NCBI RefSeq assembly: GCF_020382885.2
Contig: NC_058515.1
Location: 9,469,223-9,533,222 of the forward strand
Origin: Scatophagus argus
Lineage: Eukaryota > Chordata > Actinopteri > Scatophagidae
Length of the DNA: 64,000 bases
Reading direction: 5' to 3'
The notes under the pieces were generated by a model. The model did no database searches. It was not told the origin of the DNA and saw only the letters and a list, made by a program, of their open reading frames with translations. Numbering within the stretch: the first letter of the stretch is position 1; the number at the start of each line of letters is the position of its first letter. Shown piece by piece: positions 25,301-38,700 of this stretch. The position numbers were made by a program, and so were the translations under genes.

Positions 25301-28300
25301 TACATCGGTGTCAGGCCTGATGCTAATCCTGCACAGAGGGGCAAAGTTGGATGAGAGACAGAAACTTGAACAGGGATGAAGGAGAAAAAGAAAAGGAATC
25401 AGTTACACAGAAGCAACTTTCAAACACATTCTTATGATTTTAAAGTGACGGAACAGTGCAGTGCTCACCACAGTAGGCGCCGATGATAAAGCGTCCCAGG
25501 ATTATCATTTCATACGAGCGGCAGAGCTTGGATAACCCCATCAGACTTCCTCCAATGAAGGCAAACAAGTTGTTTATAAGCATGGCTTTCCTCCTGGAAG
25601 AATGCACAGACAGTTTTACCTATTCACTTTTTGAATGCAACCGATATAACCTAAATTTGACATTTTTCATTATTTAAATCCAAGATGGTCACAAGTCTTC
25701 TTTTATCATGCATAAGATTAATGAGACCAACTGAAGTTTATTTCAGGAGCCTGGATGTGCACTACAACATTTAGCCACTAGATGGCAGTGTCATACAAAA
25801 ACACTGAAGGCTTCAGACAGTCCTTGACTGAAATTAGTAGCTGTTCTTAATTAACCTGAAAATTTCAATATGACATATTTATTAGCCTCAGAAAATCCCT
25901 TTATTTTAAAAGTTTAATTTCTCAGTGTATGTGCACTGGAGGTTTCCCACTTCCACATCACACTTGTTGCTGCCAGACTCATTGTGATGACATAAAATCA
26001 TCTCGTGTTTGACTGAAGTTTAGGAACAGAAAGCTTTCCCCTCTCGGCAGATGAGGGCAGATGAGGGGAAAGTCAAACTCTGCACATACATCATTCTACA
26101 CAAAGAAGGTCAAACATCCAAGTGATGTAACAATAACTTTTTTTAGGAAGACCTTGTCCTGAGTGCACCCAGGCCGAACACTACCAGCCCCACCCCCGAC
26201 CCCCGGTCCTCCACACACCCCTCCTGACCCAGTGCCATCAGCTCTGTTAAGATCCACTTTCAGTCAGTGGAAGCTGTGGGCTGCAGTCCAGTTTGCACCC
26301 TGGTTCAGGTTGCAGAGGGAAACTGGGTCGTCGTCATGTAATGTCCTGGGCAGAGTTTCCCCCATAAATGACTAGAGAAAGGACGTTGGATCCATTTGGG
26401 ATCCAAGTAGAAGTGAGTGACGCTGATGTGATGACTCACTACTGAAATATATGAGAGTTTACTTGATTGTTCCCCAGATCACTGCTGAATGACAGTTCTG
26501 CATACAGTGCCCGCAGTAAGATCTGTGCATCCTGATGTTTTGGGGTTTTTTTGGTTTGTGACCCCTTTTTGTTTGTGACTGACTTCCACTTTGATTGGAA
26601 ACACCAAACTTAAAGTGTGTGTGTATGTTTCTCTACCTGCCGAGCCACTCGGAGACAAAACCCACGCAGAAGGAGGACAGCATGCCACCGATGGAGAAGA
26701 TGGCCACAGACAGGGACCAGAGGGAGGTCAGCGTCCCCGCCGGGATCGGCACGCCATGCCGGTGCACCCATGTCGCGTTATAGTCCTCCTCAATCATCTG
26801 CACAGAAGTGACCAGAAGAAAGCATGAGACACAGTAACAACAGACAGTAACCAGTCGGTCTTGTAGCATAACAAGCATATTAGGAATGTAACGTGAGATG
26901 CTTTTAAGTTAGCCTAAATATGAACATTTATATTATATACAATATTCTTGTATTTGATCCTCAGTACTTTTTTGGCAACAGCCAAAATGAGTCCTTAAGA
27001 GAGTCCTTAAAGCTGTCAAGCACTGACACTGAAATCTGGCATCGAATGTTTGGTCAAATTTTAGCTTGGGTCTCCTTGTCTAAAAAGGCTTTTGGAGGAG
27101 AACATGCATCCATTTGTAAAATTAGAAAAAATGATTTTTGTGTTAATATTTTCAAATGACATCCAACCACATTGACGTGTGGATTGTACTGTTGGGTCCT
27201 GAGCTGGATCCACATTTATATAAACTGGTTTGTTGACATAGTAAAATTTTTTATGGAGGATGCACAGATCAAGGCAGAAATGAACACTTTATTGAAAGGT
27301 TATTTCCTGTACAACAGGACAAGTTTTTCCGTATGTTTAAACAACTGGTAGCCTCTTTCTGAAACAGTTGTAATAGCCAACAAAACTGTCTCAAAATGTC
27401 ACGGGCACACATAAAAACACAACAGCTCAGGTTCTATTCTGGTTTGAGTGTCTCTGTTAAACTACGTCAGCTGTGTGGAGTTTGTAGTCGAGGGTCAAGG
27501 TGCATCAGCAGCTGCCTAAACACCAGCAGCCGAGTCAGAAGCGAAGCACTGGACTGGAGTTCTTTGTGAACATGCCAACTAAGACTCTACTGTACATATT
27601 AAAATATGGAGTCAGCTGGATGCATTTAGTTGTTCTGCGGCACATTTCTTAATATACTTGCATATTCTAGTCTTGATAAAAGAACAGGATAAACGCACAG
27701 CAGAAGCCACATGTGCCCTCGTGCTGGACAGGAACTGCAGTATGAGCACCAACATGCTTTATGGCCTGAGTAAGTCAGCTTTTCCAAAATCATGTGCTCC
27801 TATCTATAAACTCTGTTAATAAAATGTTTGTATTCGAAGGCTTTGAAATTGTGTGCAGCAACTTATTGGTGTGGCAGAAAGCACTCTCCCTCATAAACCA
27901 AGCATAAAAATCCCCTAGTTGCCTTTTATAGCGTGACAGCTGAATGCTCTGCCTACGTCCCCTTTGCATCAGACGATGCCGCAACAGCATCGCGTGCCAG
28001 GGATTGGTTCCCTCTTTCAGGTTTATTTTCTAAACACCACAGGCACCGCTTGAGGCACACCCCCGTGTAGAATCAGGAAGAAAAAATATGAGCTCGAGGT
28101 GACGTCTGGTTAAAAGTCACGGCCTTATGTCGGCACTTCTGTTAACGCATTTCCATTCTTTGATGCAGAGTGTTTTTCTGGACAGTGTTGAACACCATCA
28201 TCGTGATCAGCGCTTTGTTTTTACCTTCTGAGGTGCATTGATGACGCCGATGTTGTACCCAAACTCCAGAGATCCAAGGACGGCAGTGAAGACCGAGAGG

Positions 28301-30334
28301 ATAAAAGTTCCAGTCACAGTCTGGAGTAGAAACACACACAGACACACACATACACAGAGGTAAACCACTATTTTCAGAACACTGAGTAATGCTGCGGCAC
28401 TTGTAGCTCCGCTCTACTAACATCAACTATTAATATAACTAATCCTGATGAGAGACAATCCCTTCAGCTCTATTGAGGACTTCACTGACTACTTTACTGT
28501 TGATGCCTAAACTTAAACTTTCCCTCCGTGTTTCCCATCAGGCCACGGACACCTGTCTCCATGGTGACAGACAACCTTGGGCAGATGACGACTTGCCCTC
28601 CAGCAACAAAGAATGTTTACATCTCAGAGAGCCACTTCATACAATAACTGGCAGATTAGTTACTTACAGCAGCTCGATGTTAAAGACATAACTCTATAAC
28701 ACGGGTCTCTCAAGAACTGCTGGACAAACAGGTAAAAACATGCCCATCATGGCTGCCTGAAAAGCTGACATTTTAGTGATGCGGGCCACATGGCAAGAAC
28801 ATTAAGTGACTTTAAAGTGAAAATTTCATAAGAATTTAGAATAATCCTAAACATTCAGTAGGAAAGCACAAACAGTCTGTTCTGTGTTTGTGTACTCTTT
28901 TATATTTGAGACGAAACTTATCGTATTCTGTTCTGCTCTGTGGATCATTCAAGTCTGAGTTTGTGTGGCTTGAGTTTGCATTGAGTGTAGTTGGTGCGCA
29001 TGTAAACACTTGAGTCTTGACCTTGCTGTGTTGAGTCTTTAGATAAGTGCTTTTTAGTTGCCACAGACCAAAACAAAAAGTGTGTATATGTGTGTGTGTG
29101 CGTGCATGTCCTTGCAACAGAAAAGCAGTCAGTTACGCTCTATTGCACTTCTGCACTTAACTGCATTTCATTAAAAGTTGCCTCACACAGCTGAATGCCT
29201 AGTAATTAATTTACTTGTCGCTTCTCATGAATGAGCCTGTGCCTGCTTTTGATAACTGTGAGCTTTAATAGAAGAGCATTGATTCTTTGGGGTTAAAAGG
29301 GAGAACTCATAGATTGTGTTTGCTTTTAGCTTTGAGTTTTTCATGCTCAACACATTTATTTTACAGTGAAGATCAGACCTTCTGTTTTGAAGCTCTGCAC
29401 ATCAGCTGGAACATCAACCTGCCACGTTACAGACATTCACAGAGTCGGTCGGCTGTTTACTGGTGATGCTGCCTTCAGGGGTTGTTCAATTCATTACATC
29501 AGAGACAACAGTCCGCTCTCGCTTGTTTCAGTATTTTGGTCAGATTAAATCTGAGTAGTAGCGCTAAGAAAAACTGATGCACATGTCCATCTGAGCTAGA
29601 AATGATTTCTCGCAGAGAGCAGGAGGGAGCACACAACACAGACATTGTTTATGGGGGTGCTGAGGAGGAACCAGTCAGACTAGGTGGCCTGTAACAAATG
29701 CACAGTACTAAGCTCTGACCTGTAAAGTCAGATATTTAGCTGCTCAAGGTCACTGCTCACTAAATAAGGGCGAAAGCTCATTCAGGTCAGGGCTGGTGTT
29801 AGTTTTACTCCTTACTGAAACTGACACATTTGTTGTATTAACTGGTTATTACAAAGACTATTATTACCATTATTATTATTATTATTGTTATCCTTAATTC
29901 ATTATTTTAGACTCTAAGCAAACCATTGTTTTACACATTTTCAACAACATACTACACCACATATTGTTACTTATTTTGTTAATTTTACATCATTTTAATT
30001 TTCTGATTATTCTAGCCGACCAATTAACTATTTCGTGTCTGTTTGTTACATTATACGAGGCCAACTGAAATTCGGCATCGCAAAACCTGCATTTTTTTCC
30101 TACAGTTTTTGTGTGCGTCAGAGGTAAATCCGTGCGTAAAATCTCTCCAAATAAACAAACGCCGAAAAGTGAAACGCGCATGAATTAAAACAAATGTAAC
30201 GACTTCTCCTACAGCGTACAAATTCATCACATCACTTTTGTGAGAGAAAAAAAGCCCACCCATATTTACAAGTTGTGAAAAGCTCTCAAGAGAAAAATTA
30301 CCTCCCCCCCGAGTTGCTGAAACCCGGCCGGCAT
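22397..30334 (-). CDS. slc2a4: Insulin-responsive glucose transporter GLUT4
   Basis: Facilitative hexose transporter of the plasma membrane and insulin-responsive vesicles (major facilitator family, 12 membrane spans). Eleven exons, in transcript order: 30334-30302, 28320-28225, 26797-26637, 25593-25469, 25328-25213, 24930-24768, 24222-24035, 23913-23809, 23151-23050, 22956-22753 and 22633-22397, total 509 aa, the same length as human GLUT4. Sugar-transporter signatures are intact: [35 protein letters not shown] and the [11 protein letters not shown] substrate motif. One N-glycosylation site (DYNATW, about residue 50) sits in the first outer loop. GLUT4-type trafficking signals are present at both ends: N-terminal FQQL (human FQQI) and C-terminal [10 protein letters not shown] (human STELEYLGPDE). 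The human dileucine region is replaced by a Met-Asp repeat at residues 480-492. The small first exon holds only 11 codons. Confidence 0.95.
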
Positions 30335-30733
30335 GACTTTGGCAGCTCCAGGCACTCGGTGGCGGTCGATGACAGATGCGTCTGGTGCCAAATGGAGACA
30401 CGTGAAACTCCCCCCAAAAGGACAACAAGCCCCGACTTCGACCTGTAGCGCTTAAGTACCAAATAAAAGCGCAGGAAAAGGTAAAATCCAAAAGAGAAGA
30501 CCAAAGAGATCAACGTGGTGCGTCCTGTGCTGCAGGGTGTCCTCTCTCCTTTGAATTTTGTGTTGTGTCGCTCCAGCTGGGATAGAGAGACACCCGCACA
30601 CCCACGTGCACGCCTCTCTCCGTATCGAGGTGGGGGGGCTACTCCAGTTCTGAAGATCAGCCCACTGGGCCTCTGGCTGATCTTGAGATTCTGCGGCAGA
30701 GGTCGAGAGGCAAGCAGGAAGCTCCCTCTTGAC

Positions 30734-30748
30734 CTTAAATACTATTGG
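30734..30748 (-). promoter_or_regulatory. slc2a4: Possible slc2a4 promoter: CCAAT box and TATA-like element
   Basis: On the minus strand CCAAT (30748-30744) is followed directly by the AT element TATTTAAG (30741-30734). If functional, transcription would begin near 30705, giving a leader of about 370 bases to the start codon at 30334. The element also loosely resembles a MEF2 site, a factor known to drive GLUT4 in muscle, but the match is weak. Confidence 0.4.
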
Positions 30749-32110
30749 CTGAGGGGAGCGAGCATGTGTAAGGAAAGAAGACCCTGCTGTTCACCAGAAC
30801 ACTGGGGTGATCTTAAAGACAAGGGGATCTGGTCTTTATCATGGTGATGAAGTAAAGTGAGAGAGCTGTTATATCTGGAGCTCATCAATGGGTGGTTTGT
30901 TGATGGCCAAATTTAGTCTCAGGGCCCTTTTTTCTGAGTCCTGTTACATAACATGAACTGCGCAGCTACCAAAAAGAGTGTGTGAATGTGGTGCATCATT
31001 ACTCCTTTCTTTGCGCGTGACCTGCAACACTTAAAGTTTTTTGACTCACAAACGCGCGATGCATCATATATAAAAGGTAAAATGCTGGAGGTTACATGGT
31101 TGCGCAGGTGTTGGACCTCAGACGAACCCAAGCCCGAGTTCAACATGCTACCAGCTGTGACTCAACATTTTTTCTTGGGCAGCAAAGAGGGGCTCGTCTT
31201 TGACGCCCTGGTCGCCATTGTCTGTTCCCATCAGTCCTAAATCCCTTTCTATTTAGGATCACATGCCAAAGGGGTCACACGCCATGTTCCACAACCCCCC
31301 CCCCCATGCACACAACAAAGCTTAATCCTCCTACATCAGACAACAGGTGGACCCTAAATTTGGACTGTGCCACCTGAGTTAGCAGTGTTGGTGTGGAAAG
31401 GGGAAGTTTGGGGGTGTGTTGTGGGAAGGTTGCACTGGGCGGGAAAAGAATCGATCTGCCAAAGAGCTCAGTGGAAAAAGATCTGCTCTAGAACTCTCAA
31501 TCGAATGATTCAAGTCCACCCCCTTGCAGACACACCCCCGCCTCACACTCTCCTCAGAGCACGCCGCCTTCGCCTTTTCCTGCCTTCATATGCACATTGA
31601 GAAAGTGCGGAAGAACCTGACACCCCCTCCTCATCCAATGCCAGGGGCCCCTAGCACAGTCATATGTGTGTGTGTGTGTGACTCTGACTAAATGTAGAGA
31701 AACTTTACACCATCAGCACAGTGGCGTAGAGCCCTACCAACGTAGTTTTAGGGTTCATGTGCACAGCCAAGGACAGACAGAGATGACAGTATTACGCTTC
31801 CAGAAAGGATCACATGGATTCATACAGACGGAGCCAAAAACAATCATAAACCTACAAGTGCAGGCTTGTGGCAATGATAGAAATAAGGCTAAACACTCTG
31901 CCTCACTCCAGTCAATATTTTTATCCAAATAAGTGTCAACTGTGCTGTCCCCCAACTGGAGGGTGTGCTTTACTGTTATCAGAAAGAAAAAGTCACATCA
32001 CCACACACACACACGCACAACCATGTGACTGCCCTCTATTACACACCCAAGTAATGTAGAGAAACAGAAACAGTATCATGTAAATACTGCTCCTCGTTGT
32101 CATGTCATGT

Positions 32111-32145
32111 TTGTGTGTGTGTGTGTGAGTGTGTATGTGTGTGTG
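32111..32145 (+). repeat. (TG)n microsatellite, interrupted
   Basis: TG dinucleotide repeats with two interruptions (GAG and TAT) over about 35 bases, in the slc2a4-tp53 intergenic space. Confidence 0.85.
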
Positions 32146-32832
32146 AGGTCAGCTGGTTCAAAATCACGTTACAGTAAACTGAGTCGCGTGATGGGTAGCA
32201 GGTGTGGAGCCTTAGTGACGCCATGTGACAGGCAATAACATTCAGTTTCCCAAAGTTAAAAAAGAGCAGGAGGTGTGCCATTTCATTAGAATGGTACAAA
32301 TTATAAATAGCAACAACAATGTGAGTTAAGCAATAAATCCAAACAAGTATTTGCATCTCTTGATGAGATCAAAACCACACGCATCTGTCCAGTCAGTATG
32401 AAGCTACAGCCAGGAGATGGTTATCTTAGAGTGAAAACAAAGGGAAACATTCTATCCAAAAGCAAAATCCACCTAACAGCACCTCTGAAGCTTTGCTAAT
32501 TAATACCTGATACCTCATATTTTTAATCTATATAAAATTCCTCAGTTGTTTATTCTTTTCGCTTTAAATAGTCTTTATTTCAAGCCAAGCATACCTGTTA
32601 CTGACTTTGTGTTTACCTTACAGATGTTTGTCTGTTCTCTAGGCAAGAAAGCAAATAAGTAGTTTTTCTCAAAATGACAAACTATTCTTTAAGTTAGCAA
32701 TTTAATACATATACAGAATACGGATACAGAAAAGCCACAGGAATCCCCACTAATAAAGCATGTAATTGGCTTAATATCAAATACTAAAACAATACTTTAG
32801 GCTTGCTGGTAAACATATAAATATAAATAATG

Positions 32833-33303
32833 CAACTTATGTCCAAAAGTATTGGGACACCTGACGATTACACCAACAGGGACTTAAATGACATCACATT
32901 CTAAATACACAGACAGCTTTGCAGCCTCCACTCTTCTGGGAAGGCTTTCCTCAGGATTTTATGTCCGACTTTTTGCCCATTCATTGGACCAAAAGGCCTG
33001 GCTCACAATCTCTGTTCCAGTTCATCCCAAAGGTGTTGGATGGGGTTGAGGTCAGGGCTCTGTGTGGGCCAGTCAACTTCTTCCATACCAAACTCATCCG
33101 ATCATGTCTTTATGGAGCTTTGACTTGTGCACTGGGCCACAGTCATGCTGGAATATAAAAGTGCCTTCCCCAAGTTGGAAGCATAGCATTGTCCAAAATG
33201 TCTTGGTATGCTGAGGCATTAAGATTTCCCTTCACTGGAAGCAAGGGACCCAGCCCAAAACCTTGAAAAACAGCCCCATCCCAATACTTTTACTTATTGT
33301 CTA
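32833..33303 (-). mobile_element. Tc1/mariner-like miniature DNA transposon, copy A
   Basis: The left end reads GTCCAAAAGTATTGGGACAC and the right end CCAATACTTTTACTTATTGT, an imperfect inverted repeat. Internally the minus strand carries remnants of a Tc1-type transposase catalytic region (the block around QHDCxPVHK and a decayed SPDLNP-like stretch), with several in-frame stops. It shares about 200 bases with the copy at 53462-53770 but is longer, keeping an inner segment (about 33165-33275) absent there. The outermost bases have decayed, so the exact ends and the TA target duplication are unclear. About 470 bp; not autonomous. Confidence 0.75.
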
Positions 33304-34640
33304 AGACAGGCCACATACTGTAGTCAGTCCTATAAAAGTACTATAAATGGAGGGCAGACTGGCACAAGTCACTGCATGCAGCTCAGGCTATGACTCAGTG
33401 TAGCCCCATGGAGCGGCAAACCTTAAAAGCACTGAATTACAATAAAAGTGAATATACAGAAACATTCCCAAATTAAATGTGAAAAGTTAGTTCTCATACA
33501 CGAGAAAATATCACATTACACATAACATCAGATGTTCGACATTCTGTTGTAATATTAATTATGCAAATTCTCTTTTCTCTCAGTGGTTTTCCTCAGTTGA
33601 ACCTCACTATTTTATTTATATACTGTTCCCCTGGGATAAAGTTCATAGTGGTCTCGCTGGCACCACTGGCGTGCACCCAGACACACGAGGACCAACATTC
33701 AGCGTGTACCCTTTGGGATTGGCACAAGAGGTTTGGGCCTGCTCGGCAGCCCTAATCCCAAGTGATGTAGAAGTTTAGTTTAGAGGCGATATTATCCAGC
33801 ATGTTATAGCAGATTCTGAAATCATTTAACAGTGTTTTATTACATAAAGGTAGACCTGTTGGAGGACACCATCCATGACAGTCGTCGAATACGCTGATGA
33901 CCGTACCTGCTTCAGGGACGCTGCTTCAAAGATGACCTCTCTGGATAAAGAATGAAGTGGTGGCATAGTGTGGATTCATCCCTCAAAGATAAACTTCAAC
34001 ACATATTATGCTTGTTGAAAGAAAGGGAACTACAACTACAACTGCCAAATGTTACAGCGGACTAGTGTGCATTTTTAGCTGTTTAAGTCTTGGGAAAATA
34101 TCAAAATTGGATGTAAAATTTTGTCATTGGACCACAGTAGTATGTACTGGCCAGTAAGACACTGGGCACTGTAGTTTGTAAGGACTGAATGATACATATA
34201 TTTTCTTGAAAGATTTTATTGTCTTGAAGAGTTTAATATTTTTGTCCTGGTACATAATAGTCTCTTTGAACTATTTTCAATAATTATATGGACTAGTTAC
34301 GTTGAAATCACCTGTTAGTGTGACCTAAAATCAGAAGTTTCTCGGAATGTCATCGTGTTGCCTTCAGGAGATCAACAGAATCTTATAGTTTTCTTCAGCA
34401 AAACATGTTACTAAAGATTTTGTGTATATCAAGTGAACTTTATTTGTACAAACTATCACATATGGTATTAGCACCAGTCATTGAACCTTTTTAACCCGGA
34501 AATAAATAAATCTCAGTCCGTGATGAAAATAATTGCACAAATATACAACCGTGCCTTATGCAGCTGCTATTTGGTTTTGTACTTTCGTTCTTGAGTTCGA
34601 ATATTTCCGACAGTAAGGGAACGCAGCAGTCGAATTTCGC

Positions 34641-35734
34641 GATGTTGCATTAACCGCGTCATGACAGCAGAACGCTCTGTGATTGGACGGCTGTGCGAAC
34701 TTAAAAGCTGCCCCTCCCCCTTCCTTTCATTGGGAATCCCCAACAACAACAACGTGCTCAGCTTTATCTCAAAATATTTTGACTTTTTCGGTTCTTTTCG
34801 CTCCCCTCCTGAACAACATTCAACAGTGACTCATCGCTGTAAGACAGCAGTAGCGGGACGTTCAAGGTAGCGTTGTGGTCATACACCTCTAATTCGTTAA
34901 AGTAAAAGAGCCAAGAGCTACTTTCTTGTCCGATAAAGAAAGTTTTGCGGCAGTTAAGCTAGTCGGTCTGATTGCAGACGTAGCGCCAACGTAAGCTAGT
35001 TATGCTAATGCTAAGCTCGATAGCCAATGCAAAAATGGTTTTGCGCTATAGCAAGCTGTACTGTTCCTAGACAGTCGATAGTCATTAGCTTCCAATAGTA
35101 ATTTTGGTGCAGATTAAGTTTGTATTTATCGAAGCATTCTGAAAGTGGCAACTCGGCGGCTAGCTAGCTTCATTCAGTCCGTAGAGGCCCCCTCCTCGAA
35201 AGAAAATGGACGATAGCTAACGTTAGCAGGTGTCAAAGTTTTACGTTTGTTTGCGGACGAGTGATTGTGAACACACGTAATTTTTATTTCCACATTAACC
35301 TTTGTTTTCGAGGAACATGGCTCTTTCGATGGCTATATGTGCGAAAGCGTTAGAGAGTCACGTCAACGTGAGACAGAGCTCACAGAGTAAGAGGCCTACT
35401 TGTTTCCAGCTTAATTTAGTGAATCCGCATTTCCTTAAGATAATTTATCCATTAAAAACCCTAATGTTTTGAAGCCATTAAATCGCGCAGTTGGATAACA
35501 AACCAAAATCCTCATGATGTTTATTTTTCACAATTTACTGTTATTTTATTGACAAAAAAATAATAAATTAACACTGACCAATAACTCGACAACAGAAATA
35601 GTTTTTGCCTTGAATGTTAGTTGTACGATACAATTAACTTTCATTTTGTCACTTGCATCTAATCAAATGTTTATTTTGATAGAAATCGACTAATTTAATC
35701 ATACTAATTTTTAACTTCCTGTTGATCTCCACAG
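34641..35734 (+). other. tp53: tp53 promoter and noncoding first exon region
   Basis: DNA ahead of the tp53 coding exon is GC-richer than its surroundings and holds inverted CCAAT boxes (GTGATTGGAC near 34679 and TCATTGGG near 34729). A probable 5' UTR exon lies somewhere between about 34850 and 35390, with a candidate donor around 35388 (GAGTAAGAG). The acceptor of the coding exon (CTCCACAG) ends at 35734. Exact transcription start and exon borders are not determinable from sequence alone. Confidence 0.45.
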
Positions 35735-35794
35735 CACCTCCTGTGTCTTGGCTCTTCCTCATTCTCTCTCTCGGCTGGGTAAAGAGGGAATCTA

Positions 35795-38700
35795 ATGATG
35801 GAAGAGCAGGGATTTGATAGTCTGCCGCTGAGCCAGGACTCATTCAGACAGCTGTGGGAGAGTGTGTAAGTTTTGTTTAAGATACCTTTTTTTTTTTAAT
35901 AAAAAAAAGTCAGGTCATGATAGAAGAACAAATGAACCAGTCTGTATATTTCTTTTTTGCAGAGCTGCCCCCTCAATCTCCACCATTCCAATGGTGACTG
36001 ATGTGGAAAATGGGCACATGGATATGTTGGTAAGCATGTGTGTTCATGCCCTTGTTCAAAAACATTATGTTGAATTTCTGCAAAAGAAAGCTTTCTGTAA
36101 CATATTAGATTCTCTTGTTTGTGTTGTTTTACAGCTTATGAATGATCAAGAGTTGGCTGATGGGTTTGATGAAAATCTGTTTGAGCTGGCGCCAGAGGTG
36201 TCTGTTAAAGATGGGGTTACTCCCCCATCCTCCACCGTCCCGGTTACAATTGACTATCCAGGGGAATATGGCTTCCAGGTTCGCTTTCAGAAGTCTGGCA
36301 CAGCCAAGTCCGTCACTTCCACTGTAAGTAATTTCAAACCCAAGTTCTCACAAGAAACACAGAAGTTCTACATCCTTGTTAATTTCATGTGTTTTTTTTA
36401 AACTGGTTGGTAAATGTTTTGCTCTATCATTTTCAACAGTATGTGCACCAGTTAACACGTCTTATAGCTGTTAAGATAAATAAAAGTCAAATATGTACTT
36501 ACTGCCCATTAATTGATTTTTAACAGAATTACGCAGAATTTAAGTTCTAGACTTCAAATATTAGCTAAATTACTTGTGTTTCAAAGTTCAGCTGGACTTG
36601 CCGCAGATTATCCTGCAACCAAACATGACGAGGAGTAGAACAAAAGGGAGTTCCACAGCAGCTCAATACTGACGTCCGATTACTGTTGGGCTGAATTTCT
36701 TCTATCCAGTGTGCAGTTTTATTAACAGAAACTCTGTGCCTGTTGCATGCTGTGTTAACTCACTACATTAAATTCAACTTAACTAAATGGACTTCTAAAT
36801 GTTAAGGTTTTGAAATTGAAAGGTTTTACTGTAATTATTTCACTGACACAAAATTATTTAAAATCGAAAACGAATAGTGAAAACATTTAAAAGGAACTTC
36901 AAAATGACTTACCTCGTCACGTTAAAAATCCTTTCTTTCGCATCTCATGGTGGTATTCATGTGGAATCTTTTTCATTGTGGCAATTCGCTAAATTTTAAG
37001 GTCTAGAATCAGTCGCTGCGTTTGAAGAGCCAATGGCATTAATATTTCCACGGTGACTCACCCAGCAGTGCCCTGCAGTTGGCCAGTTTAGTTGAGGTTA
37101 GGGTGGTCTGCCCTGAAACTCCCGCCCCCTGCGACTTGTGCTCTGCCCTGTTGGAGAGGCGCACTGTGGTTGTAAAGCCCAGCTCTGACATGACGGGACA
37201 TGTTCCTGCGCTGTCTTCCTCCAGCACAGAAAGGGTTAAATATGGACCAACGCAAGGTAAAAATTAAGTGTCTTTTAAGCTGATAAATCTGGGCTGACTT
37301 ATTGGTGAACTCAACAAGTAGTTTGGTTTTGGTACTTTAGAGAAAAAAATAGTAATTGAACTTTTGTTCAAGAGTAGTGTTTGAGTTTTAGTATTTATGA
37401 TAGCGCATTCTTTTTCTGAGTCAGCTCTCAGGGCCGTGCTTTAGGATTTCAGTAGTGCTTTTAGGTTCAGAGCCGCTTTTCACAGCTCTGCTGCTCCACA
37501 GGTGTTAACGTGTATGGCTTTCTCCCTGTGCTTTCTCTCAGTATTCGGAGCTTCTCAACAAGCTGTATTGCCAGCTGGCAAAGACCAGCCCGGTTGAAGT
37601 ACTGGTGAGCAAAGAGCCTCCGATGGGTGCGATCCTCAGGGCCACAGCGGTTTATAAGAAGACTGAGCACGTGGCCGAAGTGGTTCGCAGATGTCCTCAT
37701 CATCAGATTGAAGACCGTAAGAAAAAATTGGAGAGAAACATTTACAGTGGAAGAGTGTTAGAAGAATTTCATTGCATTTGTGTAATTGATCTGAAGTTAT
37801 TTATTTGTTTTTTTTCTGTTCTCTTTTAGCTGCAGAGCATCGAAGCCATCTCATCAGAGTGGAGGGCAGCCAGAGGGCACAGTATTACGAGGATCAGCAC
37901 ACCAAGAGGCAAAGTGTGACCGTCCCTTACGAGCCCCCTCAGGTACAACACCGAAAAGAGCTCATAAAGAATTCTAAACAATTTTGGTGATGTACTTTAA
38001 CCAATAAAATAAAAATTGTTTCACTTTTTGTCTTTCAGCTGGGCTCAGAGATAACTACAATTTTGCTGAGCTTTATGTGTAATAGCTCCTGCATGGGAGG
38101 CATGAACAGAAGGCCCATCCTCACCATCCTGACCCTTGAGACGCCAGAGTAAGTCTTAACAGATGTTGCAGTGTGGTGTTGCTGTATCGTCTTGTGTATG
38201 GAGAAGAGATTGAGATATAGAGGGCAGGGGTCTTTTTACTGTCTTTTTAAACATTTTATTTACATTCATTTGTATGTCAATGATAAGCATGCCCCAGTTA
38301 AGTCATGTTTTAGTATGTGCAGCCTGTGAAGGCATTTTAACTGCTCCTCTTCCTCTTCCCAGGGGATTTGTTTTAGGCCGCAGATGCTTCGAGGTGCGTG
38401 TCTGCGCATGTCCAGGCAGGGACCGCAAAACTGAGGAGGAAAATAGCACCAAGATGCAGAACGGCACCAAAGAAACTAAAAAACGAAGTCAGCTTTGTTT
38501 TTTGTTCTTTTGTTGCATGACATTACGTATCGGTTTCAGTCCCTGCTTGCCACTTTCCTTGCTGACCTCACCTTTGCTTCTTTAGAGAGCACCCCGGCTC
38601 CTGATGCAGCTTCTGTGAAGAAGTCCAAGCCGGCCTCCAGCGCAGACGAGGAGGACAAGGATGTGTTTGTTCTGCATGTAAGTACTCATTTTCATAGAAC

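Larger units (their letters stand above)
30750..34640. other. Intergenic space between slc2a4 and tp53
   Basis: Nearly 4 kb with no supported gene. It contains short CA/TG microsatellites (31663-31680 and 32111-32145, plus CA near 32004), a degraded Tc1-like miniature element at about 32833-33303 (listed separately), and otherwise AT-rich DNA. Reading frames here do not show conserved domains or splice context. Confidence 0.5.

Noticed and set aside
30515-30847. 110-aa plus-strand frame over the slc2a4 promoter
   Set aside because: It is antisense to the GLUT4 leader and promoter in GC-richer DNA, where long chance frames are expected.
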